A DNA stretch of 64,000 nt from Streptomyces venezuelae (GTDB taxonomy: Bacteria; Actinomycetota; Actinomycetes; Streptomycetales; Streptomycetaceae). Both the position numbers and the translations under genes were made by a program. The notes below the pieces were generated by a model. That model searched no databases. It saw nothing but the letters and a program-made list of their open reading frames with translations, and was not told the origin of the DNA. Every line of letters begins with the position of its first letter. Position 1 is the first letter of the stretch. Below, piece after piece: positions 53,610 to 62,152 of the stretch. The stretch is from NCBI RefSeq assembly GCF_008642335.1, contig NZ_CP029191.1:7688001-7752000 (forward strand), given 5' to 3'.

Positions 53610-56033
53610 TCAGCGGCGCTCGCGCACCCGCACCACCTCCAGCTCCGGATCGCGGAGGATGTCCTTCTCGCAGAAGCGCGACGTCACCCAGCGCTCCTTT
53701 CCGTACAGGCGCGTCTGGTCGCTGTAGTGCGGCGAGGTGGGGTCGGAGGACTGGGAGTACGACAGGAGGGTGCGGGCCTCGGGGCAGCCGCCGGAGTTCC
53801 AGCCGACCGCCTGGATGTGGCTCGACCCGTGGGCGACCTCCGTGTAACCCGCCTTCTTGTCCCAGTTCGCCTCGATCTTGTTCCAGACGCCGAGGGACTC
53901 GGTGCCGCCGGAGACCGGGATGCGCTCGCCGCTCCGCACGACGTACTGGTTCGCGCCGAGCGGGGCGGCCACGTCGGCGCCCGCCGCGGTCAGCTCGGTC
54001 ACCGCGTCGGCGAGCGCGGTGCGGAAGCCGGGCAGCGACGTGTCGAGGGTGTTCGGGGTGCGCACGGGGTCGGCCGCCGAGAACGGCACCTTCCACAGCT
54101 GCGCATTGGGCACGGTCGCCGTCAGCTTGCGCCAGAACCGGTCGAAGAGAAGGGCGCCGCGGCTGTCGGTGTCCATGCGGCGGTCCCAGCGGGCCAGGGC
54201 CTCGCAGGCCTTGCGTACGTCAACCGCCGTGCCGTCGCTGCCCGTTGCCGTGCCGCCGGGCAGAGCCGCGCACGCCTTCGCCGTGTCGTCCACCGCGAGA
54301 TCGGCGGCCGGGACGCGGTTCGCGAACTGCTGGCGCTGGAGGTCCCGGACGGTCAGGTCCCCCTTCTCCGCCATCGCCGCCACGTCTTCGACGGCGCCGC
54401 GGGTGCGCATCGAGCGCTGGGTGCCGATGGTGCCGAAGATCCGCTCGTAACCGGTGATCGGCTGGTCGGCGTTGGTCAGCCAGGCGCTGTCGTTGGAGTT
54501 CTCCGCGTACGGGGCGTCCTTGAGGGTCGGCATCCGGGACGGGCCGAAGATGCCGGGCTGCACCGCGTCCTTGTCCGAGCCGAGCGCGCACGCGCCGCGC
54601 GATCCGTCGAGGACGGCGACACCCGAGGCCGGGTAGGTGACCTTGCCGAGCGGCGTGCTGCACCGTTCCGCGAGGTCGTCGGTGATGCGGGGAAGCACCT
54701 GCGACTGGCTGAGCAGCGAGTGGCCGTGCCGGTCGGCGGCGACGGTGTTCACCCAGGGCAGCCCCTGCGTCTCGCGCAGGGACTTGAGGATGCCCGCGGT
54801 GGAGCGTGCCTTCCCGAAGCCGAGGTCGGTGTCGCTGCCGCGCAGGTTGACGGCGTTGGGGTCGTTGAGCGCGTACGCCGTGGTCGAGGACCAGGGCAGC
54901 GGGAGCTGGGCGCCGAGGCCCGTGACGACCGGGCCGTAGCGGGTCCAGTACTGGGTGCGGGTCACCGGGACGCCGTCCTTGACGGGCACCGTGACCGTGC
55001 GCTTGGTCATCTTCCTGCGCTTGCCGTCCACCAGATAGACGGTCGGGTCGGACGGGTCAAGCGTCAGCTGGTGCAGGTTCAGGGTGACGCCGGTCGCGAC
55101 CGTGTGGCTCCACGCCACGTCGCCGTTGAAGCCGATGTTGACCACGCTCGTGCCGAGCAACGAGCCGCCGGAGACGTTCAGTTCGCCGGGTATGGTCTGC
55201 TGCGACTGCCAGAAGCGGCGGCCGCCCTGCCAGGGGTAGTGCGGGTTGCCGAGCAGCAGCCCCCTCCCATGTGCGGTGGTCTTTCCGCTGAACGCGACGG
55301 CGTTGGAACCCATGTCGGCGTCCTGCGAGGAGAACAGCTCGCGGGCCGCCTCCGCGGTGCGCCGCGGGTCGGGGGCGGCCTTCTGGGCGGGTGTTCCCGG
55401 TTGCGTGGCGGTCGGCGGTGCGGCGGCCGTGATGCCGTCGATCCCGCGGCCCTGCCCGCCGAGCACCTGCACGGCGAAGCCCTGCCGCGCCACGTCGAGC
55501 GCGCTGATCGGGCGCACCCAGTCGGCCTTCGCGCAGGCCGGGTCGGTGACGCGGTTCTGCTTCAGCCAGGCGTTGTAGCCCGCGGCGAACCCACGCATCA
55601 GCTCCTTCGTGCGCCGGCTCGGCCCGGCGGGTGCGGGCTGCGCGAGGAGCTTCTCCACGGTCCCCGCCTCCCGCACACCGCGGAAGTACAGGTCGCTGCC
55701 GAGGTTCGTGGACGCCGACGACAACGCGGAACCGGGGGAGGCGTCGGGCCCGAAGTGCCGCGAGCGTTCGCCGCGTATGGTCACATAGCCGTCCGCGAGC
55801 GTGCACACCTGGTCGGCGGCCTGCGCCCAGCCGGTGCCGAAACCGAGGTTCGCGTAGTCCTCGGCGAGGATGTGCGGGATGCCGTACTCGGTGTAGCGGA
55901 TGGTGGCGTGCAGGCCGCCGCCCGAGGGGCGGGCGTCCTTCGGCGCGGCGCCCGCGCCGGACGACGGGAGCAGGGCCAGTGCCGTCAGCAGGGTGATTCC
56001 CACGGCCGTCGTGCGTCTCGTGCGGATGCGCAT
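53610..56033 (-). CDS. Secreted penicillin acylase family protein (AHL/lipopeptide acylase type)
   Basis: An 807-residue secreted Ntn hydrolase. The signal peptide ends near SSGAGAA. The alpha-subunit begins with ATIRYTEYGIPHILAEDYANLG; the self-cleavage site is ADMG-SNAVAFSG, making Ser243 the N-terminal nucleophile of the beta-subunit. Family features GNPHYPW and NDSAWLTNAD follow. Size and motifs fit the AhlM/aculeacin acylase/PvdQ branch, which removes fatty acyl chains from lactones or lipopeptides. ATG at 56033 follows GGGAGG at four bases. Quorum quenching or lipopeptide deacylation is inferred. Confidence 0.88.
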   Translation of the reverse strand: MRIRTRRTTAVGITLLTALALLPSSGAGAAPKDARPSGGGLHATIRYTEYGIPHILAEDYANLGFGTGWAQAADQVCTLADGYVTIRGERSRHFGPDASPGSALSSASTNLGSDLYFRGVREAGTVEKLLAQPAPAGPSRRTKELMRGFAAGYNAWLKQNRVTDPACAKADWVRPISALDVARQGFAVQVLGGQGRGIDGITAAAPPTATQPGTPAQKAAPDPRRTAEAARELFSSQDADMGSNAVAFSGKTTAHGRGLLLGNPHYPWQGGRRFWQSQQTIPGELNVSGGSLLGTSVVNIGFNGDVAWSHTVATGVTLNLHQLTLDPSDPTVYLVDGKRRKMTKRTVTVPVKDGVPVTRTQYWTRYGPVVTGLGAQLPLPWSSTTAYALNDPNAVNLRGSDTDLGFGKARSTAGILKSLRETQGLPWVNTVAADRHGHSLLSQSQVLPRITDDLAERCSTPLGKVTYPASGVAVLDGSRGACALGSDKDAVQPGIFGPSRMPTLKDAPYAENSNDSAWLTNADQPITGYERIFGTIGTQRSMRTRGAVEDVAAMAEKGDLTVRDLQRQQFANRVPAADLAVDDTAKACAALPGGTATGSDGTAVDVRKACEALARWDRRMDTDSRGALLFDRFWRKLTATVPNAQLWKVPFSAADPVRTPNTLDTSLPGFRTALADAVTELTAAGADVAAPLGANQYVVRSGERIPVSGGTESLGVWNKIEANWDKKAGYTEVAHGSSHIQAVGWNSGGCPEARTLLSYSQSSDPTSPHYSDQTRLYGKERWVTSRFCEKDILRDPELEVVRVRERR

Positions 56034-56151
56034 CGTGCCTCCCAACAGGGGTTCGGGAAGGGGCGGTTGAGCGTACCAAGCGGTCGGTCACTTTCCCCTG
56101 CCGCGGAACGGATCTCTTGACCCGGCCGGTGCGGGGGCCGAGGATCACGCC

Positions 56152-57663
56152 ATGACGGGTGTACGCGACAGTACGGTCGACGGAGTCCTCGGGCGCAGCG
56201 CGCGCCGCACACCACGGCGCACGGCGCTGCGCTACGGCGAGCGGTCGTGGACGTACGAGGAACTCGACGCGGCCGTGTCGCGCGCCGCCGGTGTCCTGCG
56301 CGACAGCGGCCTGGCGCGCGGGGACCGCGTCGGCGCCTACGCCCACAACTCCGACGCGTACCTGATCGGCTTCCTCGCGTGCGCGCGGGCCGGTCTGGTC
56401 CACGTGCCGATGAACCAGAACCTGACCGGCGACGACCTCGCGTACCTCGTCCGGCAGTCCGGCTGCTCCCTCGTCCTCGCCGACCCGGACCTCGCGGGCC
56501 GCCTGCCGTCCGGCGTACCGGTTCTGCCGCTGCGGGACGCGGACGACTCACTGCTCACGCGGCTCACGCACGCGTCGGCGTATGCCTCGTACGAAGATGA
56601 CGGGCCCCGGGCCGACGACCTGGCGCAGCTGCTCTACACGTCGGGCACGACGGCCCTCCCCAAGGGCGCGATGCTCTCGCACCGGGCGCTCGTCCACGAG
56701 TACGTCAGCGCGATCACCGCCCTGGACCTCAAGGAGACCGACAGGCCCGTCCACTCGCTGCCGCTCTACCACTCGGCGCAGATGCACGTCTTCCTCATGC
56801 CGTACCTGGCCGTCGGGGCGGAGAGCACCATCCTCGACGGGCCCGACGCCGAGCGGATCTTCGACCTCGTCGAGGCCGGCCGCGCCGACAGCCTCTTCGC
56901 GCCGCCCACGGTGTGGATCGGCCTCTCGCGGCACCCGGGTTTCGCGGACCGTGACCTCCGGGCGTTGCGCAAGGCCTACTACGGCGCGTCGATCATGCCG
57001 GTGCCGGTCCTGGAGCGGCTGCGCGCCAGGCTGCCCGAGCTCGCCTTCTACAACTGCTTCGGGCAGAGCGAGATCGGCCCGCTCGCCACCGTCCTCGGGC
57101 CCGACGAGCACGCGGGACGGATGGACTCGTGCGGGCGGCCCGTGCTCTTCGTCGAGGCACGGGTCGTCGACGAGGACGGCCACGAGGTGCCCGACGGCAC
57201 CCAGGGCGAAGTCGTCTACCGGTCACCGCAGTTGTGCGAGGGCTACTGGGACAAGCCGGAGGAGACCGCGGAGGCGTTCCGCGACGGCTGGTTCCACTCG
57301 GGGGACCTCGCGGTGCGGGACACCGAGGGGTACTTCACCGTCGTCGACCGCGTGAAGGACGTCATCAATTCGGGCGGAGTCCTCGTCGCGTCCCGACAGG
57401 TCGAGGACGCGCTCTACGAGCACGCGGGGGTCGCGGAGGCGGCGGTGATCGGGCTGCCGGACGAGCGCTGGATCGAGGCGGTCACCGCCGTCGTCGTACG
57501 GGGCGACGGGGGCGTCACGGAGGACGAACTCATCACCCACGCACGGGAGAAGCTCGCCCACTTCAAGGCGCCCAAGAGGGTCCTCTTCGTGGACGAGCTG
57601 CCGCGCAACGCCAGCGGGAAGATCCTCAAGCGGGAACTGAGGGACCGTTTCGCCGCGGGGTGA
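56152..57663 (+). CDS. Acyl-CoA synthetase (AMP-forming)
   Basis: A 503-residue ANL ligase. Its P-loop is LLYTSGTTALPKGAMLSH, the adenine motif YNCFGQSEIG, the acid motif HSGDLAVRDTEGYF, the hinge DRVKDVINSGG, and the Lys is in NASGKILKREL. The pattern matches long-chain or aromatic acyl-CoA ligases (FadD-like). It is divergent from the secreted acylase gene, 118 bp away, so it might activate fatty acids that the acylase releases; this link is inference only. Confidence 0.9.
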   Translation: MTGVRDSTVDGVLGRSARRTPRRTALRYGERSWTYEELDAAVSRAAGVLRDSGLARGDRVGAYAHNSDAYLIGFLACARAGLVHVPMNQNLTGDDLAYLVRQSGCSLVLADPDLAGRLPSGVPVLPLRDADDSLLTRLTHASAYASYEDDGPRADDLAQLLYTSGTTALPKGAMLSHRALVHEYVSAITALDLKETDRPVHSLPLYHSAQMHVFLMPYLAVGAESTILDGPDAERIFDLVEAGRADSLFAPPTVWIGLSRHPGFADRDLRALRKAYYGASIMPVPVLERLRARLPELAFYNCFGQSEIGPLATVLGPDEHAGRMDSCGRPVLFVEARVVDEDGHEVPDGTQGEVVYRSPQLCEGYWDKPEETAEAFRDGWFHSGDLAVRDTEGYFTVVDRVKDVINSGGVLVASRQVEDALYEHAGVAEAAVIGLPDERWIEAVTAVVVRGDGGVTEDELITHAREKLAHFKAPKRVLFVDELPRNASGKILKRELRDRFAAG

Positions 57664-57680
57664 GCCGTGACCTCGTCAGA

Positions 57681-58049
57681 TCACGCGCTCGCGTGGTGCC
57701 GGCCGTCGTCCTGCCCGGAGGGAGCGGCCTGCGCCGAGTCGGTCCGGTCCGCCTCGTCGTGCACGAGCAGGGAGAGCAGGGAGGCCACGGCCAGCCCCGA
57801 CTCCGCCGGGTGGCGCAGCACTTTGCCGGGATCGATCTGGTACGTGTTGGTTCGTCCCTCACGGGTGTGGGACAGGTAACCGTCCTGCTCCAGGTCCGCG
57901 ATGATCTTCTGGACGGCCCGGTCGGTGAGTCGGCAGTGGGCGGCGATGTCACGGATGCGGGCGTTGTGATTGTCGGCGATGGCCGCCAGCACGCGCGCGT
58001 GGTTGGTGAGAAACGTCCATCCGGTATGAGGCTCGGGCACTCCATCCAT
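57681..58049 (-). CDS. Winged-helix transcriptional regulator
   Basis: A 122-residue DNA-binding protein. FLTNHARVLAAIADNHNARIRDIAAHC and DRAVQKIIADLEQDGYLSHTREG form a winged HTH of the MarR/ArsR-like kind, followed by YQIDPGKVLRHP and a short C-terminal helix with a polar tail. It lacks the metal-binding Cys of ArsR sensors. Divergent from the STAS-ANTAR gene across an AT-richer region with a dyad, which is its likely target. Confidence 0.8.
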   Translation of the reverse strand: MDGVPEPHTGWTFLTNHARVLAAIADNHNARIRDIAAHCRLTDRAVQKIIADLEQDGYLSHTREGRTNTYQIDPGKVLRHPAESGLAVASLLSLLVHDEADRTDSAQAAPSGQDDGRHHASA

Positions 58050-58087
58050 GGCTCAACCCTAGTGCCTCGCATTCATGCTTACAAAAA

Positions 58088-58123
58088 CACGTACTCGATT
58101 TCATGTATTAGTTGACGTACGTG
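58088..58123. promoter_or_regulatory. Inverted repeat in the winged-helix/STAS-ANTAR divergent gap
   Basis: CACGTAC (58088-58094) and GTACGTG (58117-58123) are exact complements, 22 bases apart, in a stretch far more AT-rich than its surroundings. It lies between two divergent regulatory genes and is a candidate operator. Confidence 0.4.
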
Positions 58124-58176
58124 TCCCCGGGCGTGCAGCCTGGGAGCAGCGGAAGGCAGCGAGGTGAGGAGAGGCC

Positions 58177-59037
58177 ATGCCGGAGCCCGCGTCCACTCGG
58201 CGGCCCTTCGGGAACGAGGATGGCGAGCACGTTCAGGGCAGCCGCATCCCGACGGCCTCGTCGCCACGGGACGGCAGTGACGTGAGCGGCAGAAGGAGTC
58301 TCGTGGTGCGCGGGGAGCTGGACCTCGACACCGGTCAACGGCTCCGGACGGATCTGTACCGCGCGCTCGCCGACACCGCCGCCGGACTCGACCTGGACCT
58401 GCGCGGCGTGGACTTCTGCGACTGCTCCGGCCTGAATCTCCTGCTCGGCCTGCGTCAGCACGCGGTCCACCAGGGCAAGACCGTGGTCATCCGCCACAGC
58501 AGTCCCGTCGTGGACCGACTCCTCGAACTGACCGGCACCCGCAGCCTGTTCACGCCCCCCGAGCCGGAACCGGAGCCCGAGCCGGAGTCGCGGCCCGAGT
58601 CGGAGCCAAGGCCCGAGCCCGTGGCGACGCCCCGCCCGGTCGTGCACGAGGCGAACCGGCCCGAGGGCTCCGACCAGGAGCTGCAGATCGTCGTGGCCCA
58701 GCTGCGCCGGGCCATGCGGACCCGGCCCACCATCGACCTGGCCAGGGGCATCCTGATGTCCACGTTCAACCTGAGCGCCGAGGCCGCCTGGGACGCGCTG
58801 GTCACGGCCTCGCAGAACACCAACACCAAGCTGCACGTGCTGGCCGGGGACGTGGTCGGCACCGTCAAGGGGGCCGCCCTGCCCGACACCGTGCGCAAGC
58901 AGCTCGACGCCGCGATCACCAAGGCGAGCCGGGCGCACGCCGCCCGCCCCGCGCACACGGCGCCGCGGGCCGAGTCGCTGCCCGATCTCGCCGTGTCCGC
59001 GGTCGACCCCAGCCCTCCCGCCGACGGCGTGCCATGA
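58177..59037 (+). CDS. STAS-ANTAR fusion regulator
   Basis: A 286-residue two-domain regulator. Residues about 40-128 are a STAS domain: LVVRGELDLDTGQRLRTDL and VDFCDCSGLNLLLGLRQ, with the Ser that kinases phosphorylate in anti-anti-sigma factors. A Pro-Glu linker (EPEPEPESRPE) joins it to an ANTAR domain near 165-225: LRRAMRTRPTIDLARGILMS, then LSAEAAWDALVTASQNTN. ANTAR domains bind paired RNA hairpins and prevent termination. The combination suggests an RNA-binding antiterminator switched by phosphorylation. ATG follows GAGGAGAGG. Confidence 0.88.
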   Translation: MPEPASTRRPFGNEDGEHVQGSRIPTASSPRDGSDVSGRRSLVVRGELDLDTGQRLRTDLYRALADTAAGLDLDLRGVDFCDCSGLNLLLGLRQHAVHQGKTVVIRHSSPVVDRLLELTGTRSLFTPPEPEPEPEPESRPESEPRPEPVATPRPVVHEANRPEGSDQELQIVVAQLRRAMRTRPTIDLARGILMSTFNLSAEAAWDALVTASQNTNTKLHVLAGDVVGTVKGAALPDTVRKQLDAAITKASRAHAARPAHTAPRAESLPDLAVSAVDPSPPADGVP

Positions 59038-59058
59038 CTGGCCGTACGGCCGAAGGCG

Positions 59059-60351
59059 TCAGTCCCGCAGATCCACGATCCGCTTGAACTTGCCCACCGA
59101 CCGTTCCAGCGTCTCCGGTTCGACGATCTCGACACCGACCGAGACGCCGATCCCGTCCTTCACCGCCGCCGCGATCTCGCGGGCCGCGGCCTCGCGCCGC
59201 TCCGCAGGTGTGTCCGCGCGTGCCTCGGCCCGCACGGTCAGGGCGTCCATGCGGCTCTCGCGCGTCAGCCGTAGCTGGAAGTGCGGGGCGATGCCCGCCG
59301 TGCGCAGCACGATCTCCTCGATCTGGGTGGGGAAGAGGTTGACCCCCCGCAGGATCACCATGTCGTCGCTGCGGCCCGTCACCTTCTCCATGCGCCGGAA
59401 GATCCGCGCCGTACCGGGCAGCAGCCGCGTCAGGTCCCGTGTCCGGTAGCGGATGACGGGCATGGCCTCCTTGGTGAGCGAGGTGAACACCAGCTCGCCG
59501 CGCTCACCGTCCGGCAGCACCTCGCCCGTGATCGGATCGACGACCTCCGGGTAGAAGTGGTCCTCCCAGATGTGCAGCCCGTCCTTGGTCTCCACGCACT
59601 CCTGCGCGACGCCGGGACCGATCACCTCCGAGAGCCCGTATATGTCCACGGCGTCGATGGCGAAGCGCTCCTCGATCTCGCGCCGCATCTCCTCCGTCCA
59701 CGGCTCCGCACCGAAGATGCCGACTCGCAGGGAGGTCGTCCGGGGATCGACGCCCTGCCGCTCGAACTCCTCCAGAAGCGTGAGCATGTACGAGGGCGTC
59801 ACCATGATGATCTCGGGGCGGAAGTCCTGGATCAGCCGGACCTGGCGCGCCGTCATGCCGCCCGACGCGGGGATCACCGTGCAGCCCAGCCGCTCCGCTC
59901 CGTAGTGCGCGCCCAGACCGCCCGTGAACAGGCCGTACCCGTACGCCACATGCACCTTGTCCCCGGGGCGGCCGCCCGCGGCGCGTATCGAACGCGCCAC
60001 CACGTCCGCCCACATGGACAAGTCCTGCTCCGTGTACCCGACGACCGTCGGCAGGCCCGTGGTGCCGCTCGACGCGTGCAGGCGGCGCACCTCGGACTGC
60101 TCCACCGCGAACATCCCGAAGGGGTAGTTGGCCCGCAGGTCGTCCTTGGTGGTGAACGGGAACCGCGCGAGGTCGGCGAGCGAGCGGCAGTCGTCGGGAC
60201 GCAGCCCCGCCTTGTCGAACGCCGCCCGGTAGAACGGGACGTTCTCGTACGCATGCAACAAGGTGTCCTGGAGGCGCTCCAGCTGCAGGGCTGCGAGCTC
60301 GCGCGGGCCGAGCCGTTCGGCCGCGTCCAGCAGTAGCGGCATACGCGTCAT
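59059..60351 (-). CDS. paaK: Phenylacetate-CoA ligase
   Basis: A 430-residue adenylate-forming ligase that makes phenylacetyl-CoA. The P-loop is LHASSGTTGLPTVVGY, followed by GYGLFTGGLGAHYG, IYGLSEVIGPGVAQEC, the acid motif RYRTRDLTRL and RMEKVTGRSDDMVILRGVNLFP; the Lys is in SVGKFKRIVDLRD. These are the standard PaaK signatures. ATG at 60351 follows GGGAG at eight bases. No paaABCDE oxygenase genes are in the window. A perfect dyad just upstream resembles operators of TetR-type PaaR regulators. Confidence 0.94.
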   Translation of the reverse strand: MTRMPLLLDAAERLGPRELAALQLERLQDTLLHAYENVPFYRAAFDKAGLRPDDCRSLADLARFPFTTKDDLRANYPFGMFAVEQSEVRRLHASSGTTGLPTVVGYTEQDLSMWADVVARSIRAAGGRPGDKVHVAYGYGLFTGGLGAHYGAERLGCTVIPASGGMTARQVRLIQDFRPEIIMVTPSYMLTLLEEFERQGVDPRTTSLRVGIFGAEPWTEEMRREIEERFAIDAVDIYGLSEVIGPGVAQECVETKDGLHIWEDHFYPEVVDPITGEVLPDGERGELVFTSLTKEAMPVIRYRTRDLTRLLPGTARIFRRMEKVTGRSDDMVILRGVNLFPTQIEEIVLRTAGIAPHFQLRLTRESRMDALTVRAEARADTPAERREAAAREIAAAVKDGIGVSVGVEIVEPETLERSVGKFKRIVDLRD

Positions 60352-60376
60352 AGGGAATGCTCCCGTCCTGAACGGG

Positions 60377-60394
60377 CGACCGATCATTCGGTCG
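60377..60394 (-). promoter_or_regulatory. Perfect 7-bp dyad upstream of paaK, likely TetR-type (PaaR-like) operator
   Basis: CGACCGA (60377-60383) and TCGGTCG (60388-60394) are exact complements around TCAT, 26 bases upstream of the paaK ATG. PaaR-type TetR repressors bind dyads with ACCG and CGGT half-sites. No TetR gene lies beside it. Confidence 0.65.
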
Positions 60395-60551
60395 TCGATC
60401 TTCTGTGGAGCTCAGTAATCCAGGCCGGGAGGTGGGCGTCAAGGGATCTCGCAGACCGGCTTGAGCTGCGGCGCGAGGCCGCGGGCGGCGGCATGGGCCA
60501 CCGTCATGGGCCACGGCGCGACAGCGTTGCCCGGGCGGCACACGAGATGTG

Positions 60552-61409
60552 ATGATCACCTCCATGCCGACATTCAGCGCGTACGACGGGACGGAGCTCG
60601 CCTACCACGAGAAGGGGGACGGCGAGCCCCTGCTGTGCCTGCCGGGCGGCCCCATGCGCGCCTCCGCCTACCTCGGCGACCTCGGCGGACTCACCGCGCA
60701 CCGGCGCCTGATCCTGCTCGACCTGCGCGGCACGGGCGACTCCGCGGAGCCGGACGACCCGGCGACGTACCGCTGCGACCGGCTCGTCGACGACGTCGAG
60801 GCGCTCCGCGAACACCTCGGGCTCGACCGGGTCGACCTGCTCGGGCACTCCGCGTCCGGCAACATCGCCACGCTGTACGCGGCCCGCCACCCGAAGCGGG
60901 TCCGCACCCTCGTCCTGGTCGCCCCGGCCACGCACTCCCTGGGCCTCACCGTCACCGACCGGGACCACCGCGCGGCGGCGGCGCTGCGCGCGGACGAGCC
61001 CTGGTACCCGGCCGCCGAGGCCGCGCTCGACAAGCTCGCTGCCGGCGGCAGCGTCGCCGAGGTGGCGGACGCCCTCGCGCCCCTCGCCTACGGACGCTGG
61101 GACGCGGCGGCGCGGGCGCACCGCGCGGCGAGCGCGTCGGAGAAGAACGCCGAGGCGGCGGCCGCCTTCTACGGCGACGGCGCGTTCGACCCGGCCGCCA
61201 CCCGCGCGGCCCTGACGGAGCTGGCCGCGCCGGTGCTCGTGCTCGCGGGGGAGTGGGACGGGGGCCCGAACCCCGCACACGCCGAGGAGCTCGCGGGCTT
61301 CTTCCCGCACGGCGTACGCCAAGTGCAGCCCCGTGGAGGGCACTTCCCGTGGCTGGACGACCCGGAGTGGTTCGTGCGGCGCGTCGCGGGGTTCCTCGCA
61401 CAGGACTGA
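60552..61409 (+). CDS. Alpha/beta hydrolase, proline iminopeptidase-like
   Basis: A 285-residue cytoplasmic serine hydrolase. LLCLPGGPMRASAYLGDLGGL carries the HGGP-like oxyanion region, with Pro in place of His, DLRGTGDSAEP follows, the nucleophile is in LLGHSASGNIAT, the acid in LVLAGEWDGGPN and the His in PRGGHFPWLDDPEWF. Layout matches proline iminopeptidase-like hydrolases. The ATG at 60552 is used; ATG 60564 (MPTFSAYDGTE) is an equally good start, as neither has a clear ribosome site. Divergent from paaK. Confidence 0.85.
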   Translation: MITSMPTFSAYDGTELAYHEKGDGEPLLCLPGGPMRASAYLGDLGGLTAHRRLILLDLRGTGDSAEPDDPATYRCDRLVDDVEALREHLGLDRVDLLGHSASGNIATLYAARHPKRVRTLVLVAPATHSLGLTVTDRDHRAAAALRADEPWYPAAEAALDKLAAGGSVAEVADALAPLAYGRWDAAARAHRAASASEKNAEAAAAFYGDGAFDPAATRAALTELAAPVLVLAGEWDGGPNPAHAEELAGFFPHGVRQVQPRGGHFPWLDDPEWFVRRVAGFLAQD

Positions 61410-61459
61410 CGCACAGGACTGATGCGACCGGCTGGACCATGACCCCCAGGGGAGACGAC

Positions 61460-62107
61460 GTGCGAAACGCCACATCCGTCCGCCGCGCACCGGCCACCGG
61501 TGTGCTGACCGCCGCACTGCTCACGGGTCTGCTCGCGGGTCCGCTCATGGGCGGTGGCACGGCTGCCGCGGCGCCCGCGCAGCCCTCGGCTGCGACGCCT
61601 GCCGCCCGCGCCTCCGCTGCCCCGTACGCCCAACTGCGCCCCCTCGCCGACCTGTCCGCGCGTCGCCTCGCCACCGCCGACCTCGTCGCCGCCGCCAAGT
61701 ACGGCACGGACAGCCCCATCGACGACCCGGCCCGCGAGCGGCAGGTCCTGGACGCCGTGGCCGCGCAGGCGGCGGAGGCGGGCGCCGACCCGGAGGCGAC
61801 CGTCCGCATCTTCCGGGACCAGATCGAGGCCAACAAGGCCGTCCAGCGAGGGCTGTTCCGCCGCTGGGACGCCGACCCGTCGCAGGCGCCCACCGAACGC
61901 CCCGACCTCGCCGAGGTCCGCGAGGAGATCAACCGCGTCAACGGCGAGCTGGTACGGTCCGTCGCCACATCCCCGGCCGCGCGCTCGGCGCCGTACTGCA
62001 AGGGAGTGCTGACCGCCGCGGCCGCGCACGTGCGGCACGAGAGGCGACTCGACGCGCTGCACTCCGTCGCCCTGGGACGCGCGCTGCCGTCGGTCTGCGC
62101 CGGCTGA
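61460..62107 (+). CDS. Secreted chorismate mutase (AroQ-gamma type)
   Basis: A 215-residue secreted protein. The signal peptide core is VLTAALLTGLLAGPLMGGG, cleaved near TAAAA. The mature part is helical, with LADLSARRLATADLVAAAKYGT, DPEATVRIFRDQIEANKAVQRGLF and a later Cys pair (PYCKGVLTA and PSVCAG), as in the exported chorismate mutase of Mycobacterium tuberculosis. It turns chorismate into prephenate, here outside the cytoplasm. The GTG at 61460 is chosen because GGGGAG precedes it by five bases; an ATG seven codons earlier is less well placed. Confidence 0.88.
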   Translation: MRNATSVRRAPATGVLTAALLTGLLAGPLMGGGTAAAAPAQPSAATPAARASAAPYAQLRPLADLSARRLATADLVAAAKYGTDSPIDDPARERQVLDAVAAQAAEAGADPEATVRIFRDQIEANKAVQRGLFRRWDADPSQAPTERPDLAEVREEINRVNGELVRSVATSPAARSAPYCKGVLTAAAAHVRHERRLDALHSVALGRALPSVCAG

Positions 62108-62143
62108 CCGGACGGCGTGCGGCGCGTGCCATCCGGTCAGCCG
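62101..62143. terminator. 16-bp stem-loop between convergent genes
   Basis: The arms 62101-62116 and 62128-62143 are complements with one mismatch (core GGCTGACCGG and CCGGTCAGCC), with an 11-base loop. It begins within the chorismate mutase stop and ends 9 bases before the stop of the STAS gene, so it can end transcripts from both sides. Confidence 0.75.
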
Positions 62144-62152
62144 GCCCGGGCC

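Noticed and set aside
51981-56120. A 1379-codon frame spanning an acyl-CoA ligase and the acylase gene
   Set aside because: It crosses two convergent, well-supported genes in wrong frames and shows no family features.
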